This document shows positions 7,501-16,044 of a stretch of DNA of 46,268 bases, piece after piece. Within the stretch, counting starts at the first letter, position 1; each line of letters begins with the position of its first letter. The notes below the pieces were generated by a model that made no database searches, had not been told where the DNA came from, and saw nothing but the letters and a program-made list of their open reading frames with translations. Source of the DNA: JAPLYB01 sp964500015 (GTDB taxonomy: Archaea; Nanobdellota; Nanobdellia; Pacearchaeales; UBA284); the NCBI GenBank assembly GCA_964500015.1, contig CAZCMN010000003.1, positions 1 to 46,268 on the forward strand, in the 5' to 3' direction. The position numbers and the translations under genes are program-made.

Positions 7501-10500
7501 ATGATATAAAAGACATTTTCTTAATCCTCTCAATAAATCAGCAATCAAGTTCAGTAAGTGATACTTTAAAGAGTTATAATAATTTTCAGATATTTTCTAA
7601 ATTTGATTCCTATCTAAAAGTAGTTGGTGAAAAAAGTTTCCAGAGCAATATGAAAAGAAATTTTGGAGTAGATGTTCCTTACTGGAAATCTGAAAAAACT
7701 GAATCATTAGTTGTTTCACAGATTTTTACCCTAGGACTAGGAACTTATTCTTGGTTTAATGATACAGACAACGACTCTGAAGGAAAATCAACACAAGATA
7801 TTGCAAAAGACTATGGTGGACAAAAAGGAGGAAAACAATTTATCTTATTTGCAACAAGCACTGCAAAAGTTTTTGCAATTCTTGAACCAGTTGGAGAAAG
7901 CGATAAAAATAGATACTTATTTAGGCCAGCTTTTAATATTACTGATGATAACAAGATTTCAATTGTAATGGATAAAGATAAAGTAAGACAAAAAATTTCC
8001 CAAGATACTAAAGAAAATCAGGATTTTCCAGATTCTTTAATTCTCCAAGACATTGAAAAATGCAAGCATGAAGTTAATCCACAAGATTATCAAATAAAAT
8101 TCTGGGAATCTGGTCCTTATGAAGGCTTAGTTGCCCAAATGATAATTTCAAGAAATGAAGGATGGTACTACACTACAAAAGCTTATTCTGGAGTAGAAGG
8201 AAAAATGGTTTCTTATAAAGAAACAGGCCAAGCAAATGAATACTGGATATGCAATGTAGGAGATAATGGAAAACCCGAATTTAATTTTTACTCTGGTCCT
8301 AGCGGAGATGATGATTGTTGCTTCCAGATTTCAAAAACAACTAACATGGAAATTCCAGATAAAATAAAAGAATGGGCAGATAAAGTTGAGAAAAAATGTT
8401 TGCCAGCAGCTCAAACAAGTTATTCAAAGAAAGAAAGGCCAATTAAAACAGCAGATTGCGGCAATACTCAGCCTCTAGGAAAACCACCAACATTAATTCC
8501 TTCAAGTCAGTGTGAAGATTTCATGAGCCCAGATGATTGCAAAATATTATTTAATTTATGCGACCCAGTTATCTGTCCTCCAAGCAGATGCGATATGGGT
8601 GGAAGATTTCCAGTAGAAAATGTAATTCAATCTGGGATTATAGGCTCTTTAGTTTTATGTCTAGGAAACAGCGACGAAGTAGCTATTCCTATTTGCATTT
8701 CTGGCCTATATAATGGATTAGATGCTCTAAACAATATGGTCTTTAAGCAATATAAAGAATGCTTGCAAAAACAACTTGATACAGGACAAACAACAGGGGT
8801 TTGCGATTATTGGCACTCTGTTTATCTATGCCAGCTATTATGGGGAAATCTAGATCCTTTTATTAAAGCTGGCTTGCCATTGATAGCACAATCTTTTTCA
8901 CAAGGTGGCGGAGAATATTCATTATTTTCAGAAGCTCTAAAAAACGCAGATGATTCCATGGGTTATTTTACACAAGTTTATGGAGTAAATGCATTTACTT
9001 CATTTAAAGAACGAGCTACAAATCAATCTGGGGCCATGATCTGTGATAAATTTGTTTCAGTTGTTTATCCAACTGCAGCTAAATTTGTTGATGACTTAAC
9101 AAAAGCAGATTCATATTATTCAATCTATGCTTCAATAGATGAAGTTTCTTTAGGAGCAAATCCTGAATCTCAATACAGAGTCTTTTATGATATTTATGCT
9201 GGAAAAGATCAGTCAGCTAGCTATCAAGTTTATATTAAAAAACCTTCTTCATCTTCACAAGGTTATGAATATGAAATAAATCAACTTCCTGTTCGAAATG
9301 CCCAGGGATTCTTGTCTCCAGGAGAAACTAGGGCTGAAAAAGTTGATTTTACTGCTCCCCCGGGATATAATGAAGTCTGTGTTAATATCAATGGAAAAGA
9401 AAATTGTTTCTTAGGAGCAGGAGGAACATCATTTGCAATATCAGAACTTCAGAATTTATATTTAGAAGATGAAATTAAAAAAGACATTAAAACAGAACAA
9501 ACTTGCAAAGCAGGCTCACCTACTTTAGTTCCAACAGCTTCTCTAAACTTACAATCACAGATACAAGAACATCTACAACCTGAAATATACAGGAGAGGAA
9601 TAATAAGGATTTGTGCATCAGAAAATCCAGGAACAGGAACAGAAGATTCTGAAAGATATCAAAGAGTTGGTTATTGTGATAATACAAAAATTGGTTGTTG
9701 GCTTGATATGAATTCAGTAGATAATAGCATTTCAGATTTAGGAATAAGAGAGAATATTGAAGAATATGCTAAAGACCTTTCATGGATGTATCTTTTAAAC
9801 CAGAGTTTAGCTGACCAAGTAGATGTGACAGAAACAAATATTATTCAATTAAAAACAGAATTATCAAATGCAAGAAAAGAATTATATGGTCCTTCTATGA
9901 AAATGGAATCTGGTAAGGGAATTTATAGGGATTACTTAAATAAGATTAAGGCGCAGATTTATGCTTCTGCTAGATTACCTGATTCAACTGCTTTAGATAA
10001 ATTAAAAGATGAAATCAGAAGCAGTTCTGTAATCATCAGCTTATCAGAGATATCTAGAAAAGCTTCAACAGTATCAGAAAGAGCTTTAAAACCAGTAGAT
10101 AAAGCAGAAGCAGCATGGATTCAAGCGCAAGCTATGGATGAAAGATTAAGGTTCTTATCTTTAACAGAAATGGTTAATGCACAAATTGCAATTGCCGAGA
10201 CTTGTGAAGCTTTTCATGGAGTTTGGATGGATCGAGTTCAAGGCCCAGAAATTGAAAATAATTGTCCTGAAGGAGTTGAACAGCCCTGGACTAAAGACAT
10301 GGCTCTTTATCCAGGAAAAGTTTGTTGTGTAAAAGAAGGAGCAATAGAAACACCAATAACAGGAGTTTTTTCACAAGATCAAATTAATCAATTTTCACAA
10401 GGAACAGTTGTCTTATCAGAGATGGCTAATGGCTATCGCGATTTAATGACTGCACAAAAATTAGAGCAATTTTTAAAAGAAAATCCCCAACCAAATTCTC

Positions 10501-13169
10501 CATTCAGTAAAGAAGTGATTGATACTGAACTTTTAGAATATTTAAAAACAATTCCAGGTGCAGATTTAAATTTAGATTTAACTAATAGAAAAGCATTTGC
10601 AATAGCTTTCTATAATCTCGGAATTAAATATGATATTGATCCTGCTTTTGGTTTAGCTGTTGCAATTCAAGAAAGTGGTTGGGCTACAGATGCTAAAGCT
10701 CAACAAAACAAAAATCTTTTTGGAATTAGTGTTAATGGAGTTCTTAAAAATTACCCTTCCTATGAAGCAGGCATAGAAGATTTTTATAAAAAAATTAGAG
10801 ACGAATATGTCTCTAAAAATCCTGTTCAAAAAACTCCTGCAAGTATAATTTGTTTTGTTAATGGAGCCTATCAACCAAATTCATTTCCCAATCATTGCTA
10901 TTGTGAAAAAGAAAAAGATAGACCTGCTAGTGAAGGTTGTGTAAGCTGGTTTTCTGATGTTCCAAGTCTTAGAAAAAGAATTCAGAATTTAGCAGCTTCA
11001 ACATCAGATATCTGCATTCAAGAAGCAAATAAATTAATGTTAGCTGCAGATTTTTTAAAAGACCAAAAAAGCAGTGGTCAATGGAGTGTTCAAAGTAAAG
11101 ATTCAAATCCTTCTACAGTTGGCAATGGTTATGTTTGTTGTGGAACTTATCTTTGGAATGTTTTCAGGGTTGCAGAATCTAAATTTGATTTAAACTGGCA
11201 AAATACTTGGTATTTTTGGCAAGATCGTAGTGGCATGGGAAATAAACTTTCTACAATTAATAAGATTGATTATGTAAATATAAATAATAACTTGATGAAA
11301 CCAGGAGATGTTCTTTATTTTGGAAGCCCATGCGACCATATAATGGCAGTAGGAACTCCTATTCCTGGTGAAAATGGAAAGTTTTATGTTATTGGCTATA
11401 ATGAACAACCTTCACAAGATCCAAGAACAACAACTTTAAAATTTCCAGATTATCTTTATACTAATGGAAAAGGCTCAAATAGTAATGGAAAGATTGTAAC
11501 AATCAGCACTTTATGGAAAGATTGTTTAACAGAAATATACAGACCTATTCCCTCATGTTATAGTTCTCAAGGACAAATCACTTCAAGTTCATCAAATGCT
11601 GGACTTCCAACTGTTGCTCCAATAGTCACTATAAAATTCGGAAGCGGCATTTTTGGTTTTAGCTGGAAAGTTAGATTTAATAAACAACCAAATAAAAAGA
11701 TTTGGGATTGTCAAGCATCTGCAATCTTTGGGAATTATGATGCTTGTTCAACAATCAATGGATTAGGATATCAAACATCATATAAAACAATTGCAGCACA
11801 GTTAGCCTTAAAAGACGAACTTCAAGGTTATCAATATCTCAAACTGATTGATGGCACAACCATCGACGGAAAGTTAATCAAAGTAGAAAATCTTCCAAAT
11901 CTTCAAACTACAACACCTACAACTCCCACAACACCAACTTCCCCCACAACCCCAACAACACCTTCAGCATCAACAATTTCACAAGTCTTGCTTGTTTCAA
12001 AAGTTGGAACAGGAATAGGTGAATACACCTCAGAAAATAAAGTTGTTAATTTCAATGATGGCGTTGAAATATGTGCTGTAATAAAAAAAGGAGATGATTA
12101 TTATTCTGGAAAATCTTTTAATGCTAAGATAAATAGCATAGAAAAATCTGTTTCATCAATTTCAGATTCAATAACAATTAGGTGGTATAATGTTCAGCCA
12201 TTATGGAAGCATCCTGATGCCCTATCTAGCTTTTTCCCGATAGTTACTGGTTCTAATCCCTATCCCTATTATCAAAATAATAATCAAGCTTCTCAATTAC
12301 TGAAAAACAGTTATGATGTTTTACAGTACACTCCACAATATCTTGGGGGTGGATGGTGTGTAACTGTTCCACAAACAGCAGGAACAAAATGGTTTAGAGT
12401 TGAAATAGATTATAACAGTCAGACATATTATTCTCCTGGAAAACCATCTAGTTCAGCAGATATTTCTAATTATCCTTCAGCATATGCTGGACAGCAAACC
12501 AATTTAGTTGAATCAAGTTCATATGATATTAGGGGAATTTCTCCATCTGTTTATAGGATAAGCAGAAAATCAGATTATGACAAGAGCCAAGCAACAAGTT
12601 CTGAAAAAGAATTAATCAGGGCTGTTGAAGCATACAAAAATGTTCCTTATATTTTGTCAACAGATATTCCAAGATACCAAGCATCAATGACAGACTATAT
12701 AACTAATTTTAAAGCAACAGAATGTGCAAGTCTTTTAATAGGCGGGGCTAAACTAACTTCTCAAGGTACGTTCATAGACATAACCGATACTGGTTCAGTA
12801 ATGGTAAATAAGGCAAGAAATAAAAACAAAATAATTCAAGATACAAACAATAATGTTGTAGAAAAAATTCCGCTTAGAGATATCCTTGCAGGAAACCCTT
12901 TAATTAAAATAGATGAAAATAAACAAAATGCCTTGCATATAGGGGATATGATGTTGTTATGGAATGAACAAGAAAGTTACTACTATCATGCTTCAATGCT
13001 TTATGAAGATAAAGGAATAATAGGTATTCTTGATAGTCAAGATACATTTATCTACATCTCTACAGCGTGCCATAGCAATAATAACGGACAATTATGTTAT
13101 AATACCCCTTCATATTTCTCTAGCTTGAATTCTAATGCAGAAGTTAGTCTTATAAGAATAACTAATTAA
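4545..13169 (+). CDS. Giant secreted protein with glucosaminidase and two NlpC/P60-like domains
   Basis: 2874 aa with an N-terminal hydrophobic helix (about 10-30) acting as signal or anchor. Residues about 514-600 look TPR/helical. A Cys-rich segment lies around 1320-1460. Near 2010-2100 is a glucosaminidase-like (LytB/FlgJ/GH73-like) domain: AIQESGW places the likely acid Glu at 2043, followed by NKNLFGI (2055-2061). Next is an NlpC/P60-like module: Cys2198/Cys2199 in GYVCCGTYLWN, KPGDVLYF (2252-2259), His2265. A Thr/Pro linker follows (about 2455-2477), then a beta domain, then a second NlpC/P60-like module at the C-terminus: Cys2727 in ECASLL, GD, His2815. In bacteria these families cut the glycan and peptide strands of murein. 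Archaea lack murein, so an attack or host-wall role is inferred. The domain calls rest on motifs only. Confidence 0.85.
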   Translation: MKKFNKKEKIGISLFLILLSLVFISKFSLSEEIQPSQAAQELQFSGTDTSYYYPSLNDPSNFLTWRNEFCSNNTGMDFLIEMPPDACSPSPVTSDLLEEQPVQVLCKLTGIKINPLINVPNIKKVIPIIENQSKEISYISFYPARSALGYYNFNDQFQVSQGSPTLNNLGYLLLTLKQQPVERNMSRNVSAQITVNITYDVAKTYGISTEQFVLPVLSQQDWQDQYKKYSFWHGRGYLRLQSIEGQNAKIAVYSNPIGSPIAFSPNGLREGQSLSVSLPGLYCEGPVNVTLDEIRIPTNAARFMINGNTFILSEGDDFADSGCSVSNVQPGRYLGGEVHVSCQGHVGPGQFGDYIFKSDPLNAKINLIDFSNPSGSERTIEVGDELEIATSSNEKQYYYVAFIGKTADISSGKTNSYSYTDTVIIFGTEKRLKLDVDKKQKFVQAIQDAINGKSVESLTENEIMANANKNSQVSSQIKYLKMFKKTMGLVPLTMNSKLQVISAKGPVQVTYSNEIEQDYKEAINYYKSISAEFPRLANPDGYFYGIAALRQASELAGYLSKENDQIELLQSIIDKYQEIDDPYIQGEVEAARSDILLLSQGSGESRSKIIETSSGTYYATLLSINKPGLNSQEARLRINNSETGIYIIGDQIANIIITGITDTGISITYDNGIPDSIAKGTSRTYNATRIEVVSTSIRREAKVTVWPFESERTTTTNFSVVIGITKRSIQLTPAQISKKIIELNKTIETLNKYVDFLEKTTSTLKKACYVGGTVLWAKNFLSGLTGESFARRWVMKAWSQKCASESYRIELGSGKTVSLSGCYNKKGDDIENDVNLVTTSVNKANDFIKKVKSNPGVVSSGGILGLSKKINEEKFISFSKDLFLQEQSSLIENVKVNVLLGSLTRPQKSVLLSNQKIIDDKTPYCPIEATSTSPAIPAKTIKELLELDDQSLTKELKACEIPIPVDVKTVIENLNLLYTDSEISSDDIKDIFLILSINQQSSSVSDTLKSYNNFQIFSKFDSYLKVVGEKSFQSNMKRNFGVDVPYWKSEKTESLVVSQIFTLGLGTYSWFNDTDNDSEGKSTQDIAKDYGGQKGGKQFILFATSTAKVFAILEPVGESDKNRYLFRPAFNITDDNKISIVMDKDKVRQKISQDTKENQDFPDSLILQDIEKCKHEVNPQDYQIKFWESGPYEGLVAQMIISRNEGWYYTTKAYSGVEGKMVSYKETGQANEYWICNVGDNGKPEFNFYSGPSGDDDCCFQISKTTNMEIPDKIKEWADKVEKKCLPAAQTSYSKKERPIKTADCGNTQPLGKPPTLIPSSQCEDFMSPDDCKILFNLCDPVICPPSRCDMGGRFPVENVIQSGIIGSLVLCLGNSDEVAIPICISGLYNGLDALNNMVFKQYKECLQKQLDTGQTTGVCDYWHSVYLCQLLWGNLDPFIKAGLPLIAQSFSQGGGEYSLFSEALKNADDSMGYFTQVYGVNAFTSFKERATNQSGAMICDKFVSVVYPTAAKFVDDLTKADSYYSIYASIDEVSLGANPESQYRVFYDIYAGKDQSASYQVYIKKPSSSSQGYEYEINQLPVRNAQGFLSPGETRAEKVDFTAPPGYNEVCVNINGKENCFLGAGGTSFAISELQNLYLEDEIKKDIKTEQTCKAGSPTLVPTASLNLQSQIQEHLQPEIYRRGIIRICASENPGTGTEDSERYQRVGYCDNTKIGCWLDMNSVDNSISDLGIRENIEEYAKDLSWMYLLNQSLADQVDVTETNIIQLKTELSNARKELYGPSMKMESGKGIYRDYLNKIKAQIYASARLPDSTALDKLKDEIRSSSVIISLSEISRKASTVSERALKPVDKAEAAWIQAQAMDERLRFLSLTEMVNAQIAIAETCEAFHGVWMDRVQGPEIENNCPEGVEQPWTKDMALYPGKVCCVKEGAIETPITGVFSQDQINQFSQGTVVLSEMANGYRDLMTAQKLEQFLKENPQPNSPFSKEVIDTELLEYLKTIPGADLNLDLTNRKAFAIAFYNLGIKYDIDPAFGLAVAIQESGWATDAKAQQNKNLFGISVNGVLKNYPSYEAGIEDFYKKIRDEYVSKNPVQKTPASIICFVNGAYQPNSFPNHCYCEKEKDRPASEGCVSWFSDVPSLRKRIQNLAASTSDICIQEANKLMLAADFLKDQKSSGQWSVQSKDSNPSTVGNGYVCCGTYLWNVFRVAESKFDLNWQNTWYFWQDRSGMGNKLSTINKIDYVNINNNLMKPGDVLYFGSPCDHIMAVGTPIPGENGKFYVIGYNEQPSQDPRTTTLKFPDYLYTNGKGSNSNGKIVTISTLWKDCLTEIYRPIPSCYSSQGQITSSSSNAGLPTVAPIVTIKFGSGIFGFSWKVRFNKQPNKKIWDCQASAIFGNYDACSTINGLGYQTSYKTIAAQLALKDELQGYQYLKLIDGTTIDGKLIKVENLPNLQTTTPTTPTTPTSPTTPTTPSASTISQVLLVSKVGTGIGEYTSENKVVNFNDGVEICAVIKKGDDYYSGKSFNAKINSIEKSVSSISDSITIRWYNVQPLWKHPDALSSFFPIVTGSNPYPYYQNNNQASQLLKNSYDVLQYTPQYLGGGWCVTVPQTAGTKWFRVEIDYNSQTYYSPGKPSSSADISNYPSAYAGQQTNLVESSSYDIRGISPSVYRISRKSDYDKSQATSSEKELIRAVEAYKNVPYILSTDIPRYQASMTDYITNFKATECASLLIGGAKLTSQGTFIDITDTGSVMVNKARNKNKIIQDTNNNVVEKIPLRDILAGNPLIKIDENKQNALHIGDMMLLWNEQESYYYHASMLYEDKGIIGILDSQDTFIYISTACHSNNNGQLCYNTPSYFSSLNSNAEVSLIRITN

Positions 13170-13227
13170 TCTTTTAGAATTTTTATATCAAAATACTCGA
13201 AAAAATAAAAAAATAAAAAATAAATTT

Positions 13228-13599
13228 TTATTGTGGGTTTCCTTGAGCATCAGTTAATCCACAAGGTGCATGAGTATCTGGGTTGTAAGCTTCTAATTCT
13301 GCTCCTGAGCTAGCTCTTGCTTTAATTCTTCCACCCTTCCCTACTCTTACTGGTCCCATGATTATAACTTCAGCACTTGCATCTGCAGAAGTTTCTAATT
13401 TTGAAATCTTTGGAGCTCTGCTTATGCAGCCAGCTCTTGCTTTAGATTTTTTTTGTGCATAGTGCCCTAAAAGAGGGGTTTTAGCACATCCTGCAGCTAA
13501 CACAGTTGCAGCTAAAGCAACAGCAACACCAGTCTTGTATAGTCCAGAATATCTAGAAGTTGCTTGTTCGTTTTGTGGGCTGTAATTTTTAACATTCAT
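13228..13599 (-). CDS. Small predicted lipoprotein
   Basis: 123 aa from the ATG at 13599. The frame extends 11 codons further (to 13632), but a strong Shine-Dalgarno AAGGAGG (complement of 13611-13617) lies inside that extension, 11 nt before the chosen ATG. The N-terminus is polar, then a hydrophobic run (GVAVALAATVLAAGC) ending in a lipobox-like LAAGC, so the mature protein would start at a lipidated cysteine. The remainder is basic, Ala/Ser-rich and about 90 residues long, with two more cysteines; no family is recognised. It converges with the giant gene (58 bp between stops). A canonical long SD is unusual in this window, where most genes appear leaderless. Confidence 0.75.
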   Translation of the reverse strand: MNVKNYSPQNEQATSRYSGLYKTGVAVALAATVLAAGCAKTPLLGHYAQKKSKARAGCISRAPKISKLETSADASAEVIIMGPVRVGKGGRIKARASSGAELEAYNPDTHAPCGLTDAQGNPQ

Positions 13600-13698
13600 T
13601 TTATTATTATCCTCCTTGTTTATTATAGCCATCTAGTCTTTATAAACCTTTTGATTTGTTACCATTACATAGTTAATATAAACTCTCTAAAATAAGAT

Positions 13699-13757
13699 GC
13701 GGGTCAAAAAAATCAGGGATTTTTAAGCCACTCATTTTGCTTCAAGCAGAATCAAAA
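13699..13757. repeat. Hairpin pair flanking the tRNA-Leu 3' end
   Basis: AAAAATC (13708-13714), loop AGG, GATTTTT (13718-13724), then CATTTTG (13733-13739) pairing with CAAAATG (13753-13759), which touches the tRNA 3' end. The 6-mer TGCGGG occurs at both edges (13698-13703 and 13758-13763), so the hairpin block sits between short direct repeats derived from the tRNA acceptor end. This belongs to the dispersed A/T-core hairpin family. Confidence 0.6.
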
Positions 13758-13907
13758 TGCGGGAAGTAGGGGTCGAACCTACGCAGGCACTAAGCCACTA
13801 GGTTTCTGAAATTATTGGGAGTTTCTTTTCTCCCAAAGGTCTTTTCTTTTTCCAAAGAAAAGAGGCTTTCCTAAGCCTAGCCCGTTTGACCACTCCGGCA
13901 CTCCCGC
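13758..13907 (-). tRNA. tRNA-Leu (TAG) with a 66-nt intron
   Basis: On the minus strand, acceptor GCGGGAG (from 13907) pairs with TTCCCGC and discriminator A is 13758. Anticodon stem CTAGG (13880-13876) pairs with CCTAG (13802-13798). The loop carries C32, T33 and anticodon TAG (13873-13871), with G37. There is a long class II variable arm (TGGCTTAGTGCC) and T arm GTAGG/CCTAC around TTCGACC, as expected for leucine. The intron is inserted after position 37. Its splice junction is a looser bulge-helix-bulge than in tRNA-Val: bulges AAA and GGA around a central helix with only 3 of 4 pairs. Confidence 0.94.
13804..13869 (-). other. tRNA-Leu intron
   Basis: 66-nt intron between G37 (13870) and A38 (13803). 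It contains two self-contained hairpins on the transcript strand: CTTTTCTTT/AAAAAGAAAAG and GGGAGAAAAGAAACTCCC. Splicing leaves the regular 7-nt anticodon loop. Confidence 0.85.
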
Positions 13908-14000
13908 ATGTTAGTATGAAAAAATTTAGAATTATAAATGTTTTGTAAGTAGGTAATTGTTATAATCTTAGTTAATGGTTTTGGTGTGTTAATACTCTTT

Positions 14001-14011
14001 GCACAACGTTG
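14001..14011. repeat. GCACAACGTTG motif, copy 1
   Basis: An exact 11-mer that also occurs at 26354-26364; its last ten bases plus the preceding G recur at 16045-16055. Here it sits in TTTGCACAACGTTGCAAAA, an imperfect inverted repeat. All copies lie in non-coding spacers. Confidence 0.45.
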
Positions 14012-14099
14012 CAAAACCAAAATTCGTCTAAGAATAGAGATAACTCTTTTTTCAAAGAGACTAGCGTCTAACAAATTCAGCAAGAATAATTTTAAGAAT

Positions 14100-14342
14100 T
14101 TAAGCTGTTGCAGTTGAAGGAGAAATATAGATAATTGTGTCTCCCCTGATAAAAGCTAATCCAATGTTTCGTCTTACTTCGTTGTTCTCTAGTTCTCTCG
14201 TATTCGACAAAACAATATTAATATGAATGTCAAACGCCACTAGAGTTCCTACAAGTTGCTGATTGTTTTTTAGTTGTACTAAAATCTCTTTTCCTTTAGA
14301 CTGATTTAACAAGTCTAATGGTCTTTCTATTCCGTTAACCAT
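14100..14342 (-). CDS. Archaeal Sm-like protein (SmAP/LSm)
   Basis: 80 aa from the ATG at 14342. A longer start at 14357 adds MKGLN, but a TATA-like TTTTTAAATATT (14364-14376, read on the minus strand) is spaced for leaderless initiation at 14342. Sm1 motif: GTLVAFDIHINIVLSN, with the conserved acidic and Asn residues. Sm2 motif: IRGD followed by TIIYI. Its size is normal for SmAP1. Such proteins form heptameric rings that bind U-rich RNA and act in RNA metabolism. It is divergent from the S8e gene. Family assignment is firm. Confidence 0.93.
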   Translation of the reverse strand: MVNGIERPLDLLNQSKGKEILVQLKNNQQLVGTLVAFDIHINIVLSNTRELENNEVRRNIGLAFIRGDTIIYISPSTATA

Positions 14343-14553
14343 GTTTAAACCTTTCATTTTATCTTTTTAAATATTTCTGTGATGAAAAAGAGGTAAGTTA
14401 TAGTATCATTAATTTTCAAAATATGCCTTGTCATATATCAAGTTTTTGATAGGCTATACAAAATTTAAACTTACAGATCAAGCAAAGCGCGAAGACTCAA
14501 TTTTTAAAATTTCTCGTAGAAAACTATTTAAATGCTTTAGTTTCATTCCTTCT

Positions 14554-14916
14554 ATGAAAACAGGAAAGAAAGCAAGTGGTGGAAGATTTAAAAAAACCAG
14601 AAAAAAAAGACTTTATGAAAAACCTGGGATAGTTAGACAAGTTATTCTTGGAGAAGAAAAGAAAAAGAATATCAGAACTCTAGGAGGACATCTAAAAACA
14701 GTTTTGTTGAAGACAAATACAGCCAATGTTCTTGATATTAAGGAAAAAAAATCTCAGATAGTCAAAATAAAGAATGTCCTCGAAGTTCCTAGCAATATAT
14801 TCTTAGCTAGAAAAAATGTCATTGTTAAAGGCGCGATTATAGAAACAGAAAAAGGGAAAGCCAGAGTCACAAACAGGCCAGGACAAGAAGGACAAGTTCA
14901 AGCTGTTCTTATTTAG
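14554..14916 (+). CDS. rps8e: 30S ribosomal protein S8e
   Basis: 120 aa from the ATG at 14554. The frame is open from a TTG at 14428, but the upstream 42 residues do not belong to the family, and a TATA-like TTTAAATG (14527-14534) sits about 24 bp before 14554, giving a leaderless start. The N-terminus MKTGKKASGGRFKKTRKKR is the basic start typical of eS8. The C-terminal half has the small beta-barrel (FLARKNVIVKGAIIETEKG ... VTNRPGQEG). This is a structural protein of the small ribosomal subunit in archaea and eukaryotes. Length is usual for the archaeal form. Confidence 0.95.
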   Translation: MKTGKKASGGRFKKTRKKRLYEKPGIVRQVILGEEKKKNIRTLGGHLKTVLLKTNTANVLDIKEKKSQIVKIKNVLEVPSNIFLARKNVIVKGAIIETEKGKARVTNRPGQEGQVQAVLI

Positions 14917-14957
14917 TTATGCTTAAAATTATAGTTTTTCGAGGAGAGCCATAGAAA

Positions 14958-14993
14958 GGTTTATAAACCATTCTATAATTAACTTTATAAACC
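14958..14993 (+). promoter_or_regulatory. Double TATA region of the tfb promoter
   Basis: The perfect 12-bp palindrome GGTTTATAAACC (14958-14969) is followed 26 bp later by TTTATAAACC (14984-14993). The second is spaced about 28 bp from the ATG at 15017 and so fits a leaderless TFB transcript. The first may be a second promoter or a binding site. Confidence 0.6.
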
Positions 14994-15016
14994 CTATTTT
15001 TCAATAAAATCTTAAA

Positions 15017-15970
15017 ATGGCTCAAAAGTTTGTTAAAAAATGTCCAGAGTGCGGTTCTGTAAATCTTATTTATGATGAACAAAAAGGAGAGATTATCTGT
15101 TCTGATTGCGGTTTAGTTGTAGAAGAGAAGATGATTGACCTAGGCCAGGAATGGCAGCAATTTCGTGAGGGAGAAAAAAAGACACGAGGTGGAGCCCCTC
15201 TTTCTATGCAAAAATTTGATCAAGGTTTAACAACAAATGTTGGAGAAATCTCAGACATTTATCAACTTGGTTCTGAAAAGAAAATCAGAAAATTTTTCAG
15301 ATTAAAAAAATGGCAGGAAAGAGTTTCAACATCTATTGAAAGAAATCTAAGACTTGCAATGGCTGAATTAAGAAGAGTAGCTTCTTTCTTGAACTTGCCA
15401 AATTTTGTCAAAGAAGAAGCTTCAAGAGTCTATAATCTTGTCTTACAAAGGGGATTAGTCAGGGGAAGATCAATGGAATCTGTTGTTTCAGCATGCATTT
15501 ATGCTTCCTGCAGAAGTTATGGAATTCCCCGAACATTAGATGAAATTTCAGCTGCATCAGAAGTAGAAAGAAAAGATATTGGGAGAACTTACAGATTTAT
15601 AACAAGAAAACTTGATTTAAAAATAATTCCAAGTGATCCAAAGAGCTATATTTCCAGATTTGCATCTATCCTGCATCTATCTCCAAAAACTCAAGGAGAT
15701 GCTTTAAAAATATTAAAGAAAGCAGAATCTTCTGAATTAACTTCAGGAAGAGGACCTGCAGGAATTGCTGCAGCTGCTTTATATGTTGCTGCTCTATTGA
15801 ATGATGAGAGAAAAACACAAAGAGAAGTTGCAGACATTGCAGGAATTACAGAAGTCACAATAAGAAATAGATACAAAGAACTATTAGACAAATTAGGAAT
15901 TGAAGAGAAGCTCAAGATAAAAGAGATTGAAAATAAAGCTCAAAAAGCAAAAGCAAAAGAGAAGAAGTAA
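15017..15970 (+). CDS. tfb: Transcription initiation factor TFB
   Basis: 317 aa, the usual TFB/TFIIB length. The N-terminal zinc ribbon uses Cys9, Cys12, Cys28 and Cys31 (CPECG and CSDCG). The B-finger/reader region follows (FREGEKKTRGGAPLS, about 53-67). Two cyclin-fold repeats occupy about 105-205 and 210-300; the second ends with the helix-turn-helix that reads the BRE (REVADIAGITEVTIRNRYKEL). The tail is Lys-rich. TFB bridges TBP-bound promoters and RNA polymerase. It is preceded by two TATA-like elements, the closer spaced for leaderless transcription. Only one tfb gene is visible in the window. Confidence 0.97.
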   Translation: MAQKFVKKCPECGSVNLIYDEQKGEIICSDCGLVVEEKMIDLGQEWQQFREGEKKTRGGAPLSMQKFDQGLTTNVGEISDIYQLGSEKKIRKFFRLKKWQERVSTSIERNLRLAMAELRRVASFLNLPNFVKEEASRVYNLVLQRGLVRGRSMESVVSACIYASCRSYGIPRTLDEISAASEVERKDIGRTYRFITRKLDLKIIPSDPKSYISRFASILHLSPKTQGDALKILKKAESSELTSGRGPAGIAAAALYVAALLNDERKTQREVADIAGITEVTIRNRYKELLDKLGIEEKLKIKEIENKAQKAKAKEKK

Positions 15971-16044
15971 TTCTAAGAATCTTTAAGGGTTAAGTGTAAA
16001 AAAGATAATTACCTTTTTCAGTGCCATAAATCTTACTAATTAAG

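Noticed and set aside
14428..14553. Upstream extension of ribosomal protein S8e
   Set aside because: It starts at TTG, has no resemblance to eS8, and contains the TATA box for the true start at 14554.
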